From NCBI RefSeq assembly GCF_031755915.1, contig NC_083387.1, forward strand, positions 6,888,501 through 6,952,500: 64,000 nucleotides of DNA, given 5' to 3'. Below, piece after piece: positions 49,052-61,389 of this stretch. A model generated the notes under the pieces. It saw only the letters and a program-made list of their open reading frames with translations. It was not told the origin of the DNA and made no database searches. Source of the stretch: Ziziphus jujuba (Eukaryota; Streptophyta; Magnoliopsida; Rosales; Rhamnaceae). The first letter of the stretch is position 1. Each line of letters starts with the position of its first letter. Both the position numbers and the translations under genes were made by a program.

Positions 49052-50886
49052 ACCAGTGAAGAAAATATCGATATCGATGAAAATGTCGAACGTATAAATT
49101 TATGAAAATATCGATGAAAATATCGATATCGATGGAAATATCGATAAGGTTATGAAAACTGTAAATTTTTAATTTAGAATACAAATTTTGACATATGAGA
49201 TAATTAATATAGTAAAATAATATAAAAATACAATAATTGTAATACAGATAAAATAGTTCATAAATATTATAAATTATTATAAGTGAATAAATTATAATGT
49301 TACTTAGTATCAAAATAGAGAATAATTTAACATATAATACTAAAATACAAAAAATTCTCAAATATAATATTCTCAATATTTGATGATACTTACTATTACT
49401 TTTTTTATTCTAATTTCATTTCAAACTTTTTTTTCTTTCAATGTACTACTCGATTAACAGTTTGAAAATCCATAAACATTGAATTGAAAGAAATCAAAAT
49501 AATAAACAATTTCGACACTTCTATCCACTTTCTGCACTTTCATTAACAGACTTGTCTTTAGAGTAAGGCCACCAAAACCATTGCCTTAGGACCCCAAATT
49601 ATTATGGCCTCTAATTTTATAATATATATATATATATATGTAAAACCAAAGCTCTCAATTAAAAGGTTTACAAATGATTATTACAAGTATTTTAAAATAA
49701 AGAAATGAAAGTAATAATATTTATGCAAGTTTTTTAATATTAATTTATTTTTTGATTTTTTTTAATAAGATTAGTATTTATATGAATTGATGAAATAGAT
49801 TTATAGATGATAAATTGATGGATTAATTTCAACAAATCTTGAAAAAAAAATTGCAATAAATACATTAATGGTTTGACCAACCTAATTTGTTGGCAAATAA
49901 GTGTTAATTACTTTAATGCATTTTTCAGTTTTTCCTTTAATAATTAAGAATATATATTTTCATTAAAAAAAAAAACAAATTGGTATCTCTTTTTTTTTTT
50001 TTTTATGTAACATAACAAATACTTCTAAAAATTAAAAAATAAAAGCCTTCATTATATTAAAAAAAAATATTATATTCATAATAAATTGAGAATTTAATAT
50101 ATTGCATCATAGTTTTTTTTTTTAATTTCTTGGAATTATAATTTTATTTTATATATTTTATAATATATTTAATGTATAATTATTTTTTTAATAAATATTT
50201 TAATGTTAAACACTAAACAACATTGAGTATATATAATAATTTAAGGAAAAAAAAAAAAAACAAATTCCTATGAGGCCCTATCTTCCTTTTCGGCGGCCAA
50301 GGCCCAAATGTAAGCTTGAGCCGGCCCTATTCATTAAACAATTAAATTATTAAATAAAAAAATTAATATATTTTTTAAAATATTAAAAAATCAATAAAAA
50401 AAATTTCCTCCAGATTCCTCCTTTTCTTCTTTCCCCTGCCCAATCTTTTTCAGTCTTTCCTTTCCTACTATCCGGTCGGCCGATTTCTGAAGCCTGGTCT
50501 TCCTCTTCTCTCTTTCCCTTTCCCTTCCCTGCTCTCTTTTTCTTCTCTCTGGGCTTTGGAAGATCGTAGGAAGAAGCAGATCGCAGGTCTTCTTCTTCTT
50601 CTTCTTATTCTTCTTCTTCTGCTTCCTGAGACAGAGGCCAGTCGATATTTCCATCCAAGATCTCCACCGACAACTGGCTTTTCCTCTGTGTTTCCACCAT
50701 TGTCCATCAAAAATCCGACACTCCCATTGATTTTCGACGACTCCACCGACATTTGTCGACTCCGGCAATATTTCTCCGACATCTCTGACAGAAACTTCTT
50801 CCACCCCCCTATCGGTGTCACCGGTGTCTGACACACGACATTGTCGCCGATATTTCCACTGTGTCGCCAATTTTTGCTTCACTGGT
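49052..50886. mobile_element. Non-autonomous TIR element, 1.8 kb
   Basis: Ends ACCAGTGAAG (49052-49061) and CTTCACTGGT (50877-50886) are perfect 10-bp inverted repeats, flanked by ATAG on both sides (49048-49051 and 50887-50890). The left part has reiterated ATCGATGAAAATATCGAT. The right part is C-rich with GTCGCCGATATTTCC phrases. No transposase is present. The minus-strand ORF 50960-50391 is Arg/Lys/Glu-rich low-complexity and crosses the terminus, so it is not counted as a gene. Family is uncertain; a 4-bp duplication is not diagnostic. Confidence 0.5.
49560..50330. mobile_element. Possible nested hAT-like MITE
   Basis: The right side ends in AAGCTTGAGCCGGCCCTA, resembling the CAGGGCCGGC-type termini of some plant hAT MITEs. 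The left side has AAGGCCACCAAAACCATTGCC, an imperfect inverse of the GGCGGCCAAGGCC on the right. The interior is very AT-rich with T-runs. Boundaries and target duplication are not clear. Confidence 0.3.
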
Positions 50887-51029
50887 ATAGACCATTTAAT
50901 TATCTTTTCTTTACCTACAAATATAATGCCTTTTGAATGATGATATATGAGATTAGACAAATAATAATAATAATAATAAATAGAGGACTTGATATTTTGT
51001 CTAACTAGTGGTTGTTGAGCCCAGCTTAA

Positions 51030-52110
51030 GTATGATATTTCTTCGATTTTAATGACGAAATGTCAAAATCCATGGATGTTTCTCTTCATCATAGGTTGTT
51101 AGCTATAGGCCTATAGCAGCAGAGCAAGGTCTTCTTGTCATATTTCTATTTATATATATATATATATATATATGTTTTGGTGAATACGCTTATCTTGTAA
51201 ATGGATTGATCATTTTCTAGCCACATACTGTACATTATTTTGTTTGGTTAATTTAGGTCATTAGATAAGGTAAAATGTTATTAATCAACTGACATGAATG
51301 GGCTTTTAACCTCATGCTCACAATGAATGAACTAAAATAAGAGAAAAAAGAATTACCACTTGATGTAGTTGCTTACATATTCATATGTATTTATATGATG
51401 CTCCTCCAAATAGAGAATCAACCAATTACTTGATTTAGAGAAAAAAAAAATTATTAAAAAAAAATTAAATAGAGCCTCGAAAAGTATGTCCTCGAAAAAA
51501 AAAAAACATAAAAAGCCTCGATGCATAAATAAACACCAAAAATATTTGAGTTATGCCAGCTAGTTACTTGTGTTGATAGAGTAAGAATTACTCGCTTTCA
51601 AGAGACGGAAATTATATATATATATATATATATATTTAGGGTTTTTTGTAAATATATAGAAAATTAGAGCTAACCCTTTTGAGTTTGGGGGAAAATATTG
51701 CATTTAAAATAAACGGCATTTAACCATAAATATGTACTACATATATGGCTGGTCGTAGCTATACTTCGTTTTGTAAATGGATTGAACATTTTTTTTTTTT
51801 TTGGTTCGATTACCAACTTTGTAATGGTAAAGGAAAAAAAAAAAAACATTGTACGTTATTTTGTTTGCTTCTTGAAAATCATTGTTAGAATGTAACAATT
51901 TAATTAATTAACTGATACGAATAGGCTTTGAACCTCATCCTCAAAATGAACAAAGATAAATAAGATAAAAAAAAGAAAAAGAAAATTGAGTGTTAGGTCC
52001 AATAGTTTTATAACAGTTCTTGAGATTTAATTTGCAGAAGATAAATACTAAAACAAGGTTTTGCAACAGGAATTAAAATATAAAGTTAGTTTGGGAGAGT
52101 TGCACTTTCC
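51030..52110 (+). repeat. Two copies of the membrane-protein gene tail
   Basis: 51030-51340 and 51740-52110 both resemble 28380-28930. Shared phrases include TTTGTAAATGGATTGA, GGCTTTGAACCTCATCCTCA (a variant near 51302) and AATGAACAAAGATAAATAAG. The exon-8-like piece (CATAGGTTGTTAGC near 51092) has lost the coding end. Confidence 0.65.
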
Positions 52111-52322
52111 ACTTTGGTGGTTGGCATGGTGTAAAGTTTCGTTTAGCAAGTTAACAAATGGAGTTGAAAGAATGAGACTGTTGAACAACGGCGTTTAGCA
52201 AGTTAGTAAATGGCATGGTGCAAAGTGGCGTGTTGGGACTTTCCTGGATAGGAGACTTATCATTTGCAAGGTCCAGGTGCGTAGCTAATAACCAAAAAAG
52301 GTAGTAGGCTTGAATCCTGATC

Positions 52323-52542
52323 ATGAGTATTTTCTTGAACTCCCTTGTCTTTGTAATTTCAAAATCAAAGCATGTAAGTGACGCTCAAAACAATATTTTT
52401 GACAATAACTACGTGGCTACCTTTGGAAACAATCATCTCTTAAAACTAGACAAGGAAGAGAAATTCAGCTTTCTGTGGACCTGGCTTACGGTTATCTCTT
52501 CCATATTTGGAAGAGCATCGTATAAATAAATATGAATACATA

Positions 52543-52577
<35 letters not shown>

Positions 52578-53041
52578 CTTAATTTGTTTTGGTTGATTAA
52601 TGTTTTAGGGGCAGCGTTCAAGTCCAAGCAGGGTAATGGTTCGGGGTTTTTATGAATGAAAACAAAGTTACCAAACAGGCATTCCTGAGGAATTGTCATT
52701 CACTTTTATGTGGGTAAGTAAGTAGTTTTTTTTTTTTTTTTTGGTGGGTATGTAATTTGTTTTTTATTATCGTGAAAATTAATTAATTTAATTTCTAAAC
52801 TGATATTGTGATTGGGTTATTAATGATGAGCCTTGCAGCCAACTTCACACCCATATTACCAGTTCGGACCGCATGATGAACTGGATTTGGAGTTCTTGGG
52901 TAGCGATGGACCCCCATTTGTATTACAGACAATTATTTTCATAAACGACGATGGTGGTAGAGAGCAAAAGATTCATCTTTGGTTTGATCCAACAAAGGCT
53001 TTTCATGAATATAACATTCTCTGGAATCATCACCAAATAGT
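52323..53041 (+). pseudogene. Xyloglucan endotransglucosylase/hydrolase (XTH, GH16) pseudogene
   Basis: Exon-like parts: 52323-52493 (NIFDNNYVATFGNNHLLKLD, then a lost base shifts EIQLSVDLAYG out of frame), 52609-52713 (AFKSKQGNGSGF, MKTKLPNRHS, with two TGA codons) and 52839-53041 ([30 protein letters not shown]). Splice-like AG and GT borders remain. The GH16 catalytic motif is normally HDEIDFEFLG; both glutamates are kept here, with conservative changes. Family role: cutting and rejoining xyloglucan in cell walls. The frameshift, stops and missing C-terminal exons show it is dead. A copia element starts right after, in what would be the next intron. Confidence 0.85.
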
Positions 53042-53055
53042 GTAAGAAATATGAA

Positions 53056-53089
<34 letters not shown>

Positions 53090-53109
53090 TAGTCTTGATT
53101 ACATTAGGA

Positions 53110-53799
53110 CATTTTGATGCAGTGAAACAACTCCTAGCTTCTCCCTCAAGTAATTAAACCAATCTTTTGGTAGAGACTTAGTAAATATGTCTGCAATTTG
53201 TTCGTTAGAGACACAATATGTCAAGTCTACAATTCCATCTTGCAAAGCTTCTTTAATAAAATGGTACCTCCTATCAGTATGCTTGGTTTTCTGATGAAAA
53301 ACTGGATTCTTGGTAATGGCAATTGCTGAGGTATTATCACAATGAAGAGGAGTGGCTTCAGCTTCTATTTCACCAAAATCTTCAAGTACAAACGGAAGCC
53401 ATATTGCTTGTGTAGTTGCTTCAGATGCACTGATGTATTCTGCCTCAGCTGTAGAGAGTGCAACACACTTTTGCTTGACTAAAGCCTACAAAAACACCCC
53501 ACTTCCAAAGTTGAAAGCATACCCTGATGTACTCCTCATGTCATCCACAGATTCACTCCTGTCACTGTCACAATATCCCACTAACATAGGCTATTTTCCT
53601 TTAAAGCAATTAAGGTTATGATGGTATCAAGTCTAGCAACCGGGGCAAAAGTTTCATTAAAGTCCACAACTGGTTTCTGTACATACCTCTTAACAACTAG
53701 TCTAGCCTTATTCTTTTGAACGGAACCATCTAGATTGAGTTTAGTCTTGTAAACCCATTTAACACTAATCACTAGTTTATCTTTTGGTCTATTCACCAA
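53110..53799 (-). pseudogene. Copia 3 RT start fused to RNase H, RT core deleted
   Basis: VISVKWVYKTKLNLDGSVQK, NKARLVVKRYVQKP and FAPVARLDTIITLIAL are the first part of RVT_2. Near 53590 the sequence passes straight into RNase H (GYCDSDRSESVDDM, STSGYAF, then AEYISASEATTQ, LHCDNTSAIAITKNP, DIFTKSLPKDWF). The segment with the catalytic YVDD is missing. Further stops are present. Confidence 0.85.
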
Positions 53800-54154
53800 C
53801 TATCAGGTTTTGTTTTGCTCAATCATTTCCCATTCATCTACCATGGCCTTGATGCAGTTATTATATTTTTCCAAGATATCAGTGAGACTTCTCCATTTTA
53901 CTGGTGTATGATCAAAATTAGTATGCACTCTATCAGTTTCTGAGTGAATGGAACCCATACCTAAATTTTTTTTGCATATTTGACACACCACTTCTACTGC
54001 TTATATCCTTTTCTGAACCATAAACACCTCGTTGTGATTTTTCTGGTGTATGCTGACTATCTCCAGGCACTGAGTTCCTCCTTGAAGCCTCACAGCTATC
54101 AATTGCTGTAGAAATCACATTTTCACTTCCATTATTTGCATTTTCCTTCCAATC

Positions 54155-55689
54155 CTAAGAACCTTCTTCATTAAATACAACATCTCTAGACAAAATCAGC
54201 TTCTTAGTTATAGGATCAAATACTCTATAACCCTTCTCACAAGTTCTATATCCAACAAAAACTCCTTTTATGCTTTTAGGATCCAATTTCTGCCTTGTTT
54301 CAGCTGAAACATGCACATAGCATAGGGAACCAAAAATTTTCATGTGTGCAATGCTTGGTTTTGGTCCACTATAAGCTTCAAAAGGAGTTACTCCATCAAG
54401 AGCTTTGGTAGGACATCTGTTAAGTAAGTACACAGCTGTGTGAACTGCTTCTCCCTATAGGTAATAAGGCATCTGTTTGTCATGCAACATAGCCTTGGCC
54501 ATTTCAACAACTATTCGATTCTTTCTTTCAACCATTCCATTCTGTTGTGGAGTGTAGGCTATTGTCATTTGCCTTTGAATTCCCTCAAACTCACAAAATT
54601 TAACAAATTCAGCAGATAGGAACTCTCCTCCTCTATCACTTCATACACATTTGATTTTAAATCCACTTTGAAGCTCAACTAGGGATTTAAATTTCTTAAA
54701 GTAAATGAAAGCTTCAGATTTGTTTCTTAGAAAGTACACCTAAACCATGCGTGTACAATCATCCACAAGTAACATAAAGTACCTGTTTCCAGCAAAAGTT
54801 TCTGTCTGCATTGGGCCACACAAATCAGTGTGAACTACTTGCAGTGGTTGACTTGCTCTCCATGCCCTATTATTTTGAAAAGCTTCCCGATGTTGCTTTC
54901 CAAACTGACAACCTTCACAAATCTTCATAGTCTCTTCAAGTTTTGGTAATCCCAGAACCATATTTTTCTTCTTTAACTTCAGCAGTGCATTTAAGTGTAG
55001 ATGCCCCAACCTTTTATGCCAAGTTTCCATACTGAAGTCAATTTGAACCCTTAGAGCAAGCTGTTCACTCGAGGCCATAGTTAATGGATAACAACTATTT
55101 TCTTTGGCTCTAACCTTCACAACCAGGTTTTCAAACGTAGGTCCATCATACATATGACACATTCCTCCACCAAACATCAAATAGTAACCATGCTCATCCA
55201 TTTGGTCAACATTCAACAAATTTTCTTTCAATCCAGGTAGATACATTACCTCTTTAATGTGCTTTTTGCCATTGTCAGTATACATCACCAATGTGCCTTT
55301 TCTAGCTATGCTCTCTAGTGTACCATTTGGCATTTGAACTCTTCCATATGAATTCCTTTTCACATCCACCAAGAGATCTATATTTACTGTCATGTGATTA
55401 CTACATCCAATGTCTATATACCATTCACTGCCCTTACTTGTCTTATCAAGTTCACTTGCTGCGTAAAACATGTTATCTATCAGCTCCATTTGATTTGTGC
55501 AATTTGCTTTCTGCACATTTTTCCCATTTGGGCACTCTTTTGCCCAATGTCCAAATCTATCACAACTATAGCACTTAGGTTTACCTTTGAATCTACACTT
55601 TTCAAAATGGTATTTACCACATGTTCTACACTATGGTTTTGAGTTTTCTTGGTTACCTCCAGTCTGCCATCTGTTTCCACCGTGAACAA
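54155..55689 (-). pseudogene. Copia 3 zinc knuckle, protease and integrase, broken
   Basis: From 55689 downward: zinc-knuckle remnants (CYSCDRFGHWAKECPN in a shifted frame near 55530-55570), the protease site (WYIDIGCSNHMT, with IGC in place of the usual SGC), pre-integrase (TWHKRLGHLHLNALLKL, CEGCQFGKQHREAF), and the integrase start (VVHTDLCGPMQTETFAGN, LLVDDCTRM). A TAG near 54739 ends that frame. After a broken middle, the C-terminal part appears at 54433-54155 (YLLNRCPTKALDGVTPFEAY, IKGVFVGYRTCEKGYRVFD). Confidence 0.85.
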
Positions 55690-55854
55690 TAGTCATAGAA
55701 TGAGTGTTCATGGCTTGGTTTCCATAAAATCTTTGCTGAAATCTCTGCTTTGGTTCTCACTTCTTCTCTTTTGGAGTCCAAATCTTCTGGAATTTAGCTG
55801 CACTAGAGTGTATTACTCCTTTGTTTTGGGTTTTAGAATTTGTAGCATGAGTGT

Positions 55855-56514
55855 TCACAGATAAGGTAGAAAGGCTTTTTCTGTGAAATCAGTAACTTGC
55901 AAGTTAAGTCTTTGTTCTTGACTCTTAAGAATTGCAACAACTTCGTGGAATTCTACTGTTTCCAGATCCTTAGTGTTTTCTATCACTAAGCATATAGGCT
56001 CATAGGCTTTAGTCAGGCTAATTAAAACCTTTTGAACCATCCTCTCATTAGATAAAACCTCTCCAAATGGTTTCATTTGGTTTATCAAATCATTCGACCT
56101 AGTAAGATAGCTAGATAATGTCTCATCTTCCTTCATTTTAGTATATTCGAATTCCCTCCTTAGACTTTGTAATTTCACAGATCTCACCTGTTCACCACCA
56201 TGAAATTCCTTGTACAGCAGCTCCCAAGCTTGTTTTGAGGTCTCTGCATTTACTATCCTTGGGAAGATCTGATCTGAAACAGCACCTTGAATAATTCCTA
56301 AAGCCTTTGCATCTTTCATATAGAACTTCATTGTCTGTTCATCATCCTCCATTTCTAAACTTCCTTCAACTTCTGTACTCTTTCCCTTCTTCTTTTCATT
56401 AGAAATAGGAATGCCTTTCTCCACGAACCTCCAGAGCCCATAGGATTTGAAAATGGTCACCATCTTGATCCTCCATAATTCAAAATTTTCACCTGAGAAT
56501 ATTGGAGCTCTCAC
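55855..56514 (-). pseudogene. Copia 3 gag
   Basis: Frame of 219 codons: APIFSGENFELWRIKMVTIF, SYGLWRFVEKG, AWELLYKEFHGGEQVRSVKL, TLSSYLTRSNDLINQMKPFG and AILKSQEQRLNLQ, the DUF4219/UBN2 gag pattern. This is the best-preserved part of the element. The true start probably lies upstream and is out of frame or mutated. Confidence 0.85.
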
Positions 56515-56672
56515 TTCAGATCCAGCCTTTGTTTATGCTGGTCTTTTTAGTACAAGAAACCAGAGTCTTTAATTTGATTTTTTTTTTTTCAATCGAGCTC
56601 AGATTTTGCTCGAAATCTTCCTCATCTCACAGTGTTTACCCATATTTAGATTCTACCGTGGCTCTGATACCA

Positions 56673-56983
56673 TGTTAATGGAGGTTTTGAGCTCTGCAAT
56701 ATTTTGCAGAAAAATGAATATTCGAGAAAGAGAGAAAGAGAGGTTAGAGGAGAGAACTGTGTGAGCTCAGCTTGTATTGCATTTTTCAATATAACAATAT
56801 ATATCAATTCTTACATCATCAAGTAATGATTACAATTCTGATTTTTAATAAAATTCTCTCACTCACACTTTCATGCACTCATATTTCTTTTTACAAATTC
56901 AGTGACACCTGGCATGTAAGCCAGCATGGATTACACCTTGCAGCCTCACTTATCCACGTCAGCACAAGGGTTATACTTCAACA
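56673..56983 (-). repeat. 5' LTR of copia element 3
   Basis: 311 bp with TG...CA ends, next to a primer-binding site complementary to initiator tRNA-Met. No partner LTR is found in the window. Confidence 0.75.
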
Positions 56984-57842
56984 ATTATCAAATAGGGATT
57001 AGCGCCCTTAATGGTTGTGAATTTGGAGGCAAATGTTATTCTTATAACCTCAGGTGAAACAAACATGAGTTCTGGGAACTGAACCCGACACAGCAGACTT
57101 CTTATGAGAAAGTGAAAGGAATGTATATGTTTTATGACTATATTTCTCAAAATACAAGCAACCTCTATAAGAAATGCCACCTAGATCCATTCTGATTAGT
57201 CTTTTGAAACTTCTTCCAATTATATGCATGCATATGCTAACTAAGTTATAAAAATAATTCGCAATCATGTACTTTAAAACTTGTGTATATATATATGTGT
57301 GTGTGTGTGTGTAATTATAAAATGGGTGTATGGTTACAAGGACAAAAATACAAGTTCATTTACTAAAAATATAATAATGATTTTATTTTTAAAAAATATA
57401 TATATATATATATATATACTCCATACCATTGTGTTAAATAAATATAACACCATATATGCTATGTTCAAAAAAAAAAAAAAACATATATGCTAGTATAAAC
57501 ATACATTTAAATAAAAAACAATACAAATTTTAATTGTTTATTTGGTTTGATACTATTATAATACAATATTTTATTACTATAAATGTACATAATTTAATAA
57601 ATTAAATTGAACAAAATTATATAATATACAAAAATAAAATTATATACAATTATGTAGGAGGGCCTATTTATGTAACCAAACTGGATTATTGAATTGGACT
57701 AAAGCATTTTAAGTAAGTTCAACTTATTTTAAATTAAGTACAACTTTATTAAACTAGACTTAAAAAAGCTCAGTCCACTCAATTCTAATGTAACAAATAA
57801 ACAAAATTTCTCGTCAAAATATACCATATTATTAGAGAAAAT
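56984..57842. other. Intergenic region, no gene recognised
   Basis: AT-rich, with a GT run (about 57296-57312), a TA run (about 57400-57418) and an A-run (57468-57481). No XTH exon was found here, although the XTH pseudogene lies on the other side of copia element 3. Confidence 0.5.
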
Positions 57843-57959
57843 CACTACTAGAATCGCATTGATAAATGACACAATAAATGTGTCGCACAAAATAAATAAC
57901 AACATATCACACGGTGTCGCCTAACGTCTTGTCGCTAAAGCCATAAAACAACAAGAGAT

Positions 57960-58360
57960 GCAGTATGAGAGTCGCATATATTTTAGTTTTTAGCGACGCA
58001 TATTGACTTTTAGTGACGCATTATTTAGCGACGCTTCATCACAATGTCGCTAAAAATATATTAGCGACTGTTTTATATAGTGTCGTTAAATATATTTGTC
58101 TCTAATAAAGTCGCTTATTTAACGACGCATCGATGTTTTTAGCAATCCATTTGATGGTCCACTTATAGCGACGCATTATTTAACGATACTATTTGGGAGA
58201 GTCGCTAAAAAAGCTATTAGCGACTTATTTTGAAGTATTGTTAAATATATTAGTCGCTAAAAAAGTTGTTAGCGACTTACTTTGAAGTATTGTTAAATAT
58301 ATTAGTCGCTAAAAATAGGCAATTAAAGGTCGCCAAATATGTTAGACGACGTTGTTATTT
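57960..58360. repeat. CACTA subterminal repeats (right copy)
   Basis: Dense variants of TTAGCGACGCATTATTTAGCG and TAGTCGCTAAAAA in both orientations over 400 bp next to the terminus, the counterpart of 8040-8451. Confidence 0.75.
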
Positions 58361-59078
58361 GTTAATGCGTTGTCCCTTCTTTTTTTTATTTTACTTTTTT
58401 TTAATTTTGTCAAAAGTGTTAAAATAGTAAAAATATAAAAATAATTAAAATACAAAAAAACTAAAACTAGCTTCATCGAAAATAATTAGAATACAAAAAT
58501 TTAAAATAAACATTTTTCATAGCAAATTAATTATCAAATAAATTACATATTATCTCATTGACATATTTTTAAAAAATTTGTAAACTATTGTATTTTTTCA
58601 TAACAAATTTAATATTAATTAAACTTCCATGAATGTACACTCATTAAGATGGAAGTTGACGTCCTCTTGTTGATGATATTACATCCTCATACTGCATATA
58701 GAAAAATTAAAAAAGTTATTAACACTGATGCAAAATAAATAAAATATTAATCATTATTAAATTTGTAATTTAGTAAATGAAAATTTAAAAAATATTACCA
58801 TCGTTCTTAATATTTGATGAGACGTATTTCTCCTAATTAAAAGTGGAAAACACATAATGAAGTGGATCAAAAAAATAATTAAATGAATAATAATAAATGT
58901 TATAAATATTACTTAAAACTTAGGTTAATAAATATACATACCAATTTATTTAAAAGATATTGTTTATCCATATCTCCTTACAATTATTACAAACATAGCC
59001 ACTCTCACATTCATCCTCATTATTATTTTCATCAATACTTGGCAACTATATGACAAATGGATTGTGAGCCATCGTAGT

Positions 59079-60192
59079 TTATACGAACCTAAAATGATCT
59101 GCTCCTAAACCTGTATTATATTAGCCCGGATCTTAATTAAGTTCAAGTTCTAATGGAATTGACCTCAACCCCTAACCAACATGTGGTTAGAAACCTTGGT
59201 ATAATGTAGACGCCACAATAGGGGATGGAAAACCTATTGATAAGTCAAGCTAAAACAACCAATTCTCTAATGGTGTTTTAGGTGTTCTCAAATAACAAAG
59301 AGATAATTAATTTCACAAGTATTTTCTCAATCAAATCAAAGTTATATTCTTATTGAAAATAAGCCTTTAAATAGGCTTTGAAAGAAACAAAATAAACCCT
59401 AAAAACCCTAGGAAAAATCGGCCACACAATGAAGAGTTCTAGCTTGACCGAATCTTTCCTTTTCCTAATCTAATTAATTAATTCCCTTATTTTCAATTAG
59501 GAATTAATTAATTACAAACAAAATAATAAAATAAAAACTTTCCTAAACTTATTTGTTCAATAAGTAAATAAATACAAATCCAAAATTAAAGATAGTTTCC
59601 TAAAACAAAAAGTAAAAACAAATTAGGAAACTAAATATGGTAATTTTCGGCTAGGTTGATAATGACCCTTCTTTGACCTAATTGGACTCCAAATCAGCTT
59701 CAATAGTCTTTGTGGAATGTCAAATAAGCTTATTATGAAGTTCCTCACGTTGCCCTTGCTTAGAAATAATAGAAAAGGCTAATATAGTAAAGCCAGCAAA
59801 GAATACAGCAAATTTCGGCCTTTCTTCCCCTTGTGCGCAAACCACTATGTTGTTCGGCTTTGAAGCTGCTTTGGCTGGTTTCTATGACTCATCCACCATA
59901 TGAATTGAACCCATAAGAATGGGGATCCAATTCATACAACCCGACCTCCATATTGGCACTAAAAACGTCACCCGGGCCCGTTTTGGCTTCTATTGCTTGT
60001 ATGAGTAAAACAGGCCTTGGTTCTTTAGATATGAACAACCCCTCTTGATTATGACTTATTGCTTGGATAAAGATAGCAAGATTGTCCTTGAACTTATAGG
60101 CTTGGGCTCTAGTGATCGGCCCTACCTTCATCTGTATTGGATTAACACCCCAATGGGTTGTCGATTGAACGGTCTCGGACAGATTTGCATCA
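59079..60192 (-). mobile_element. Retroelement fragment nested in right CACTA
   Basis: Flanked by the 5-bp direct repeat GTAGT (59074-59078 and 60193-60197). The left CACTA copy has the joined empty site (complement of GATACTACAATGG near 4278), which confirms insertion of 1114 bp. On the minus strand it starts TGATGC and holds an ORF (60131-59889) beginning GPITRAQAYKFKDNLAIFI, typical of the end of a Gypsy-type polyprotein, then LTR-like sequence. It lacks a clear CA end and any full domain, so it is a defective insert. Confidence 0.6.
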
Positions 60193-61389
60193 GTAGTATC
60201 TCTAAGAACATCTTCTTCAAAAAAAGTACGAAGTTGTGGTGAAGTTAAAACAACAGACCATCTCGAATTAAGTTGATCTTCAACATAAAATACTTGTTGA
60301 ACTTAGCAAAACAATGTCAAGCAATATCACAAACAAAATTTCTACAAAAGCAAGATTAATAAAACCCAATGAACCGAACCTGCGGTTAAAATGAAAAAAA
60401 AAAAAAAAAAAAAAAACCCAACCCACCACATGTCTCCGCCAACCACAAGGAAAAAAGAAACTCACCTAAACAATGGAGTCGAAGAAAGAAGAAACCTAGA
60501 AAATCATGCAACACAGAGAAATCCAGCTTCCTGGCCGATGACAACATAGGCAAATGAAAAATGAAACCCGAAATATCCCACTCTTCAAGTCTCTCTTGGA
60601 TTGCTTCCAAATCTAATATCTATTCGATAGTATACTTGATGTAGTTTTAAAAAAGAAAAAGGATTTAAAGGCGCGCGTAAAAATTTTAAAACGCGTCAAA
60701 AAATTTCAAAAAATGGCAAAAACGTGCCTTTTCTCTCAATTTCATTTTTTTTCTTTGATTAATTTTTTAGTTTTAATCTACAAATAAAAATTGAAAATAT
60801 TTCTTAAAAATATGAAGCAAAATATCGAAGATTGCTGTTTATTTTTCTGTTTTTCAAGTACACCTTTATTCTTGATAAAATTTGCATATCTTTTAAAATT
60901 TTTATTTTTTTTAATTGAGAGAACAGGTGACGCATTCTCTTTAAGAAGGGTCTGTTCTTGAATTGTGGGATCAAGCGACGCATTATGGTCGAAAAGAGTC
61001 ACTTGTTCCAATTTTTATATTTTCTTTATAATCTTTAAATAGTTTTTTAATTGTTCATCTACAAATATATTCATGCAGCAATCCAATGAACATAAATTCT
61101 ATTAATCTAAAAACAAAAAATAATTTTGTCAATACTCTTCTCAATTATTCACATATATGTGTATAGACAAGATACAAAATATCTCAAGACTTAATTTGAG
61201 ATAGGGTACCGAATATAGAATTCTAATTCAATAAGCATTTATTGACCAATTTATCTACATAGGTATGTTCAATGAGCTTAAATTTCATGTGCTTGTGGTC
61301 AATGATAGCTTACTTGTTTTTAAAAATTGAAAGTATATTAAATTGCTTTTTTTTTAAAAAAAAAAAAATTGAAGGAACAGGCGATGCAA

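Larger units (their letters stand above)
53090..56983 (-). mobile_element. Ty1-copia LTR retrotransposon 3, minus strand, 3' truncated
   Basis: The 5' LTR is at 56673-56983 (in plus coordinates TGTTAATGG...CTTCAACA), followed on the minus strand by a primer-binding site, the complement of TGGCTCTGATACCA (56659-56672). Gag, protease, integrase, RT and RNase H pieces then run down to 53110. No 3' LTR or polypurine tract is found; homology ends at a TA microsatellite (53063-53088). An internal deletion near 53590 removes much of RT. Confidence 0.88.

Noticed and set aside
50391..50960. 189-codon minus-strand ORF, Arg/Lys/Glu-rich
   Set aside because: Derived from a CT-rich low-complexity tract in the TIR element and crossing its terminus; no recognisable domain.
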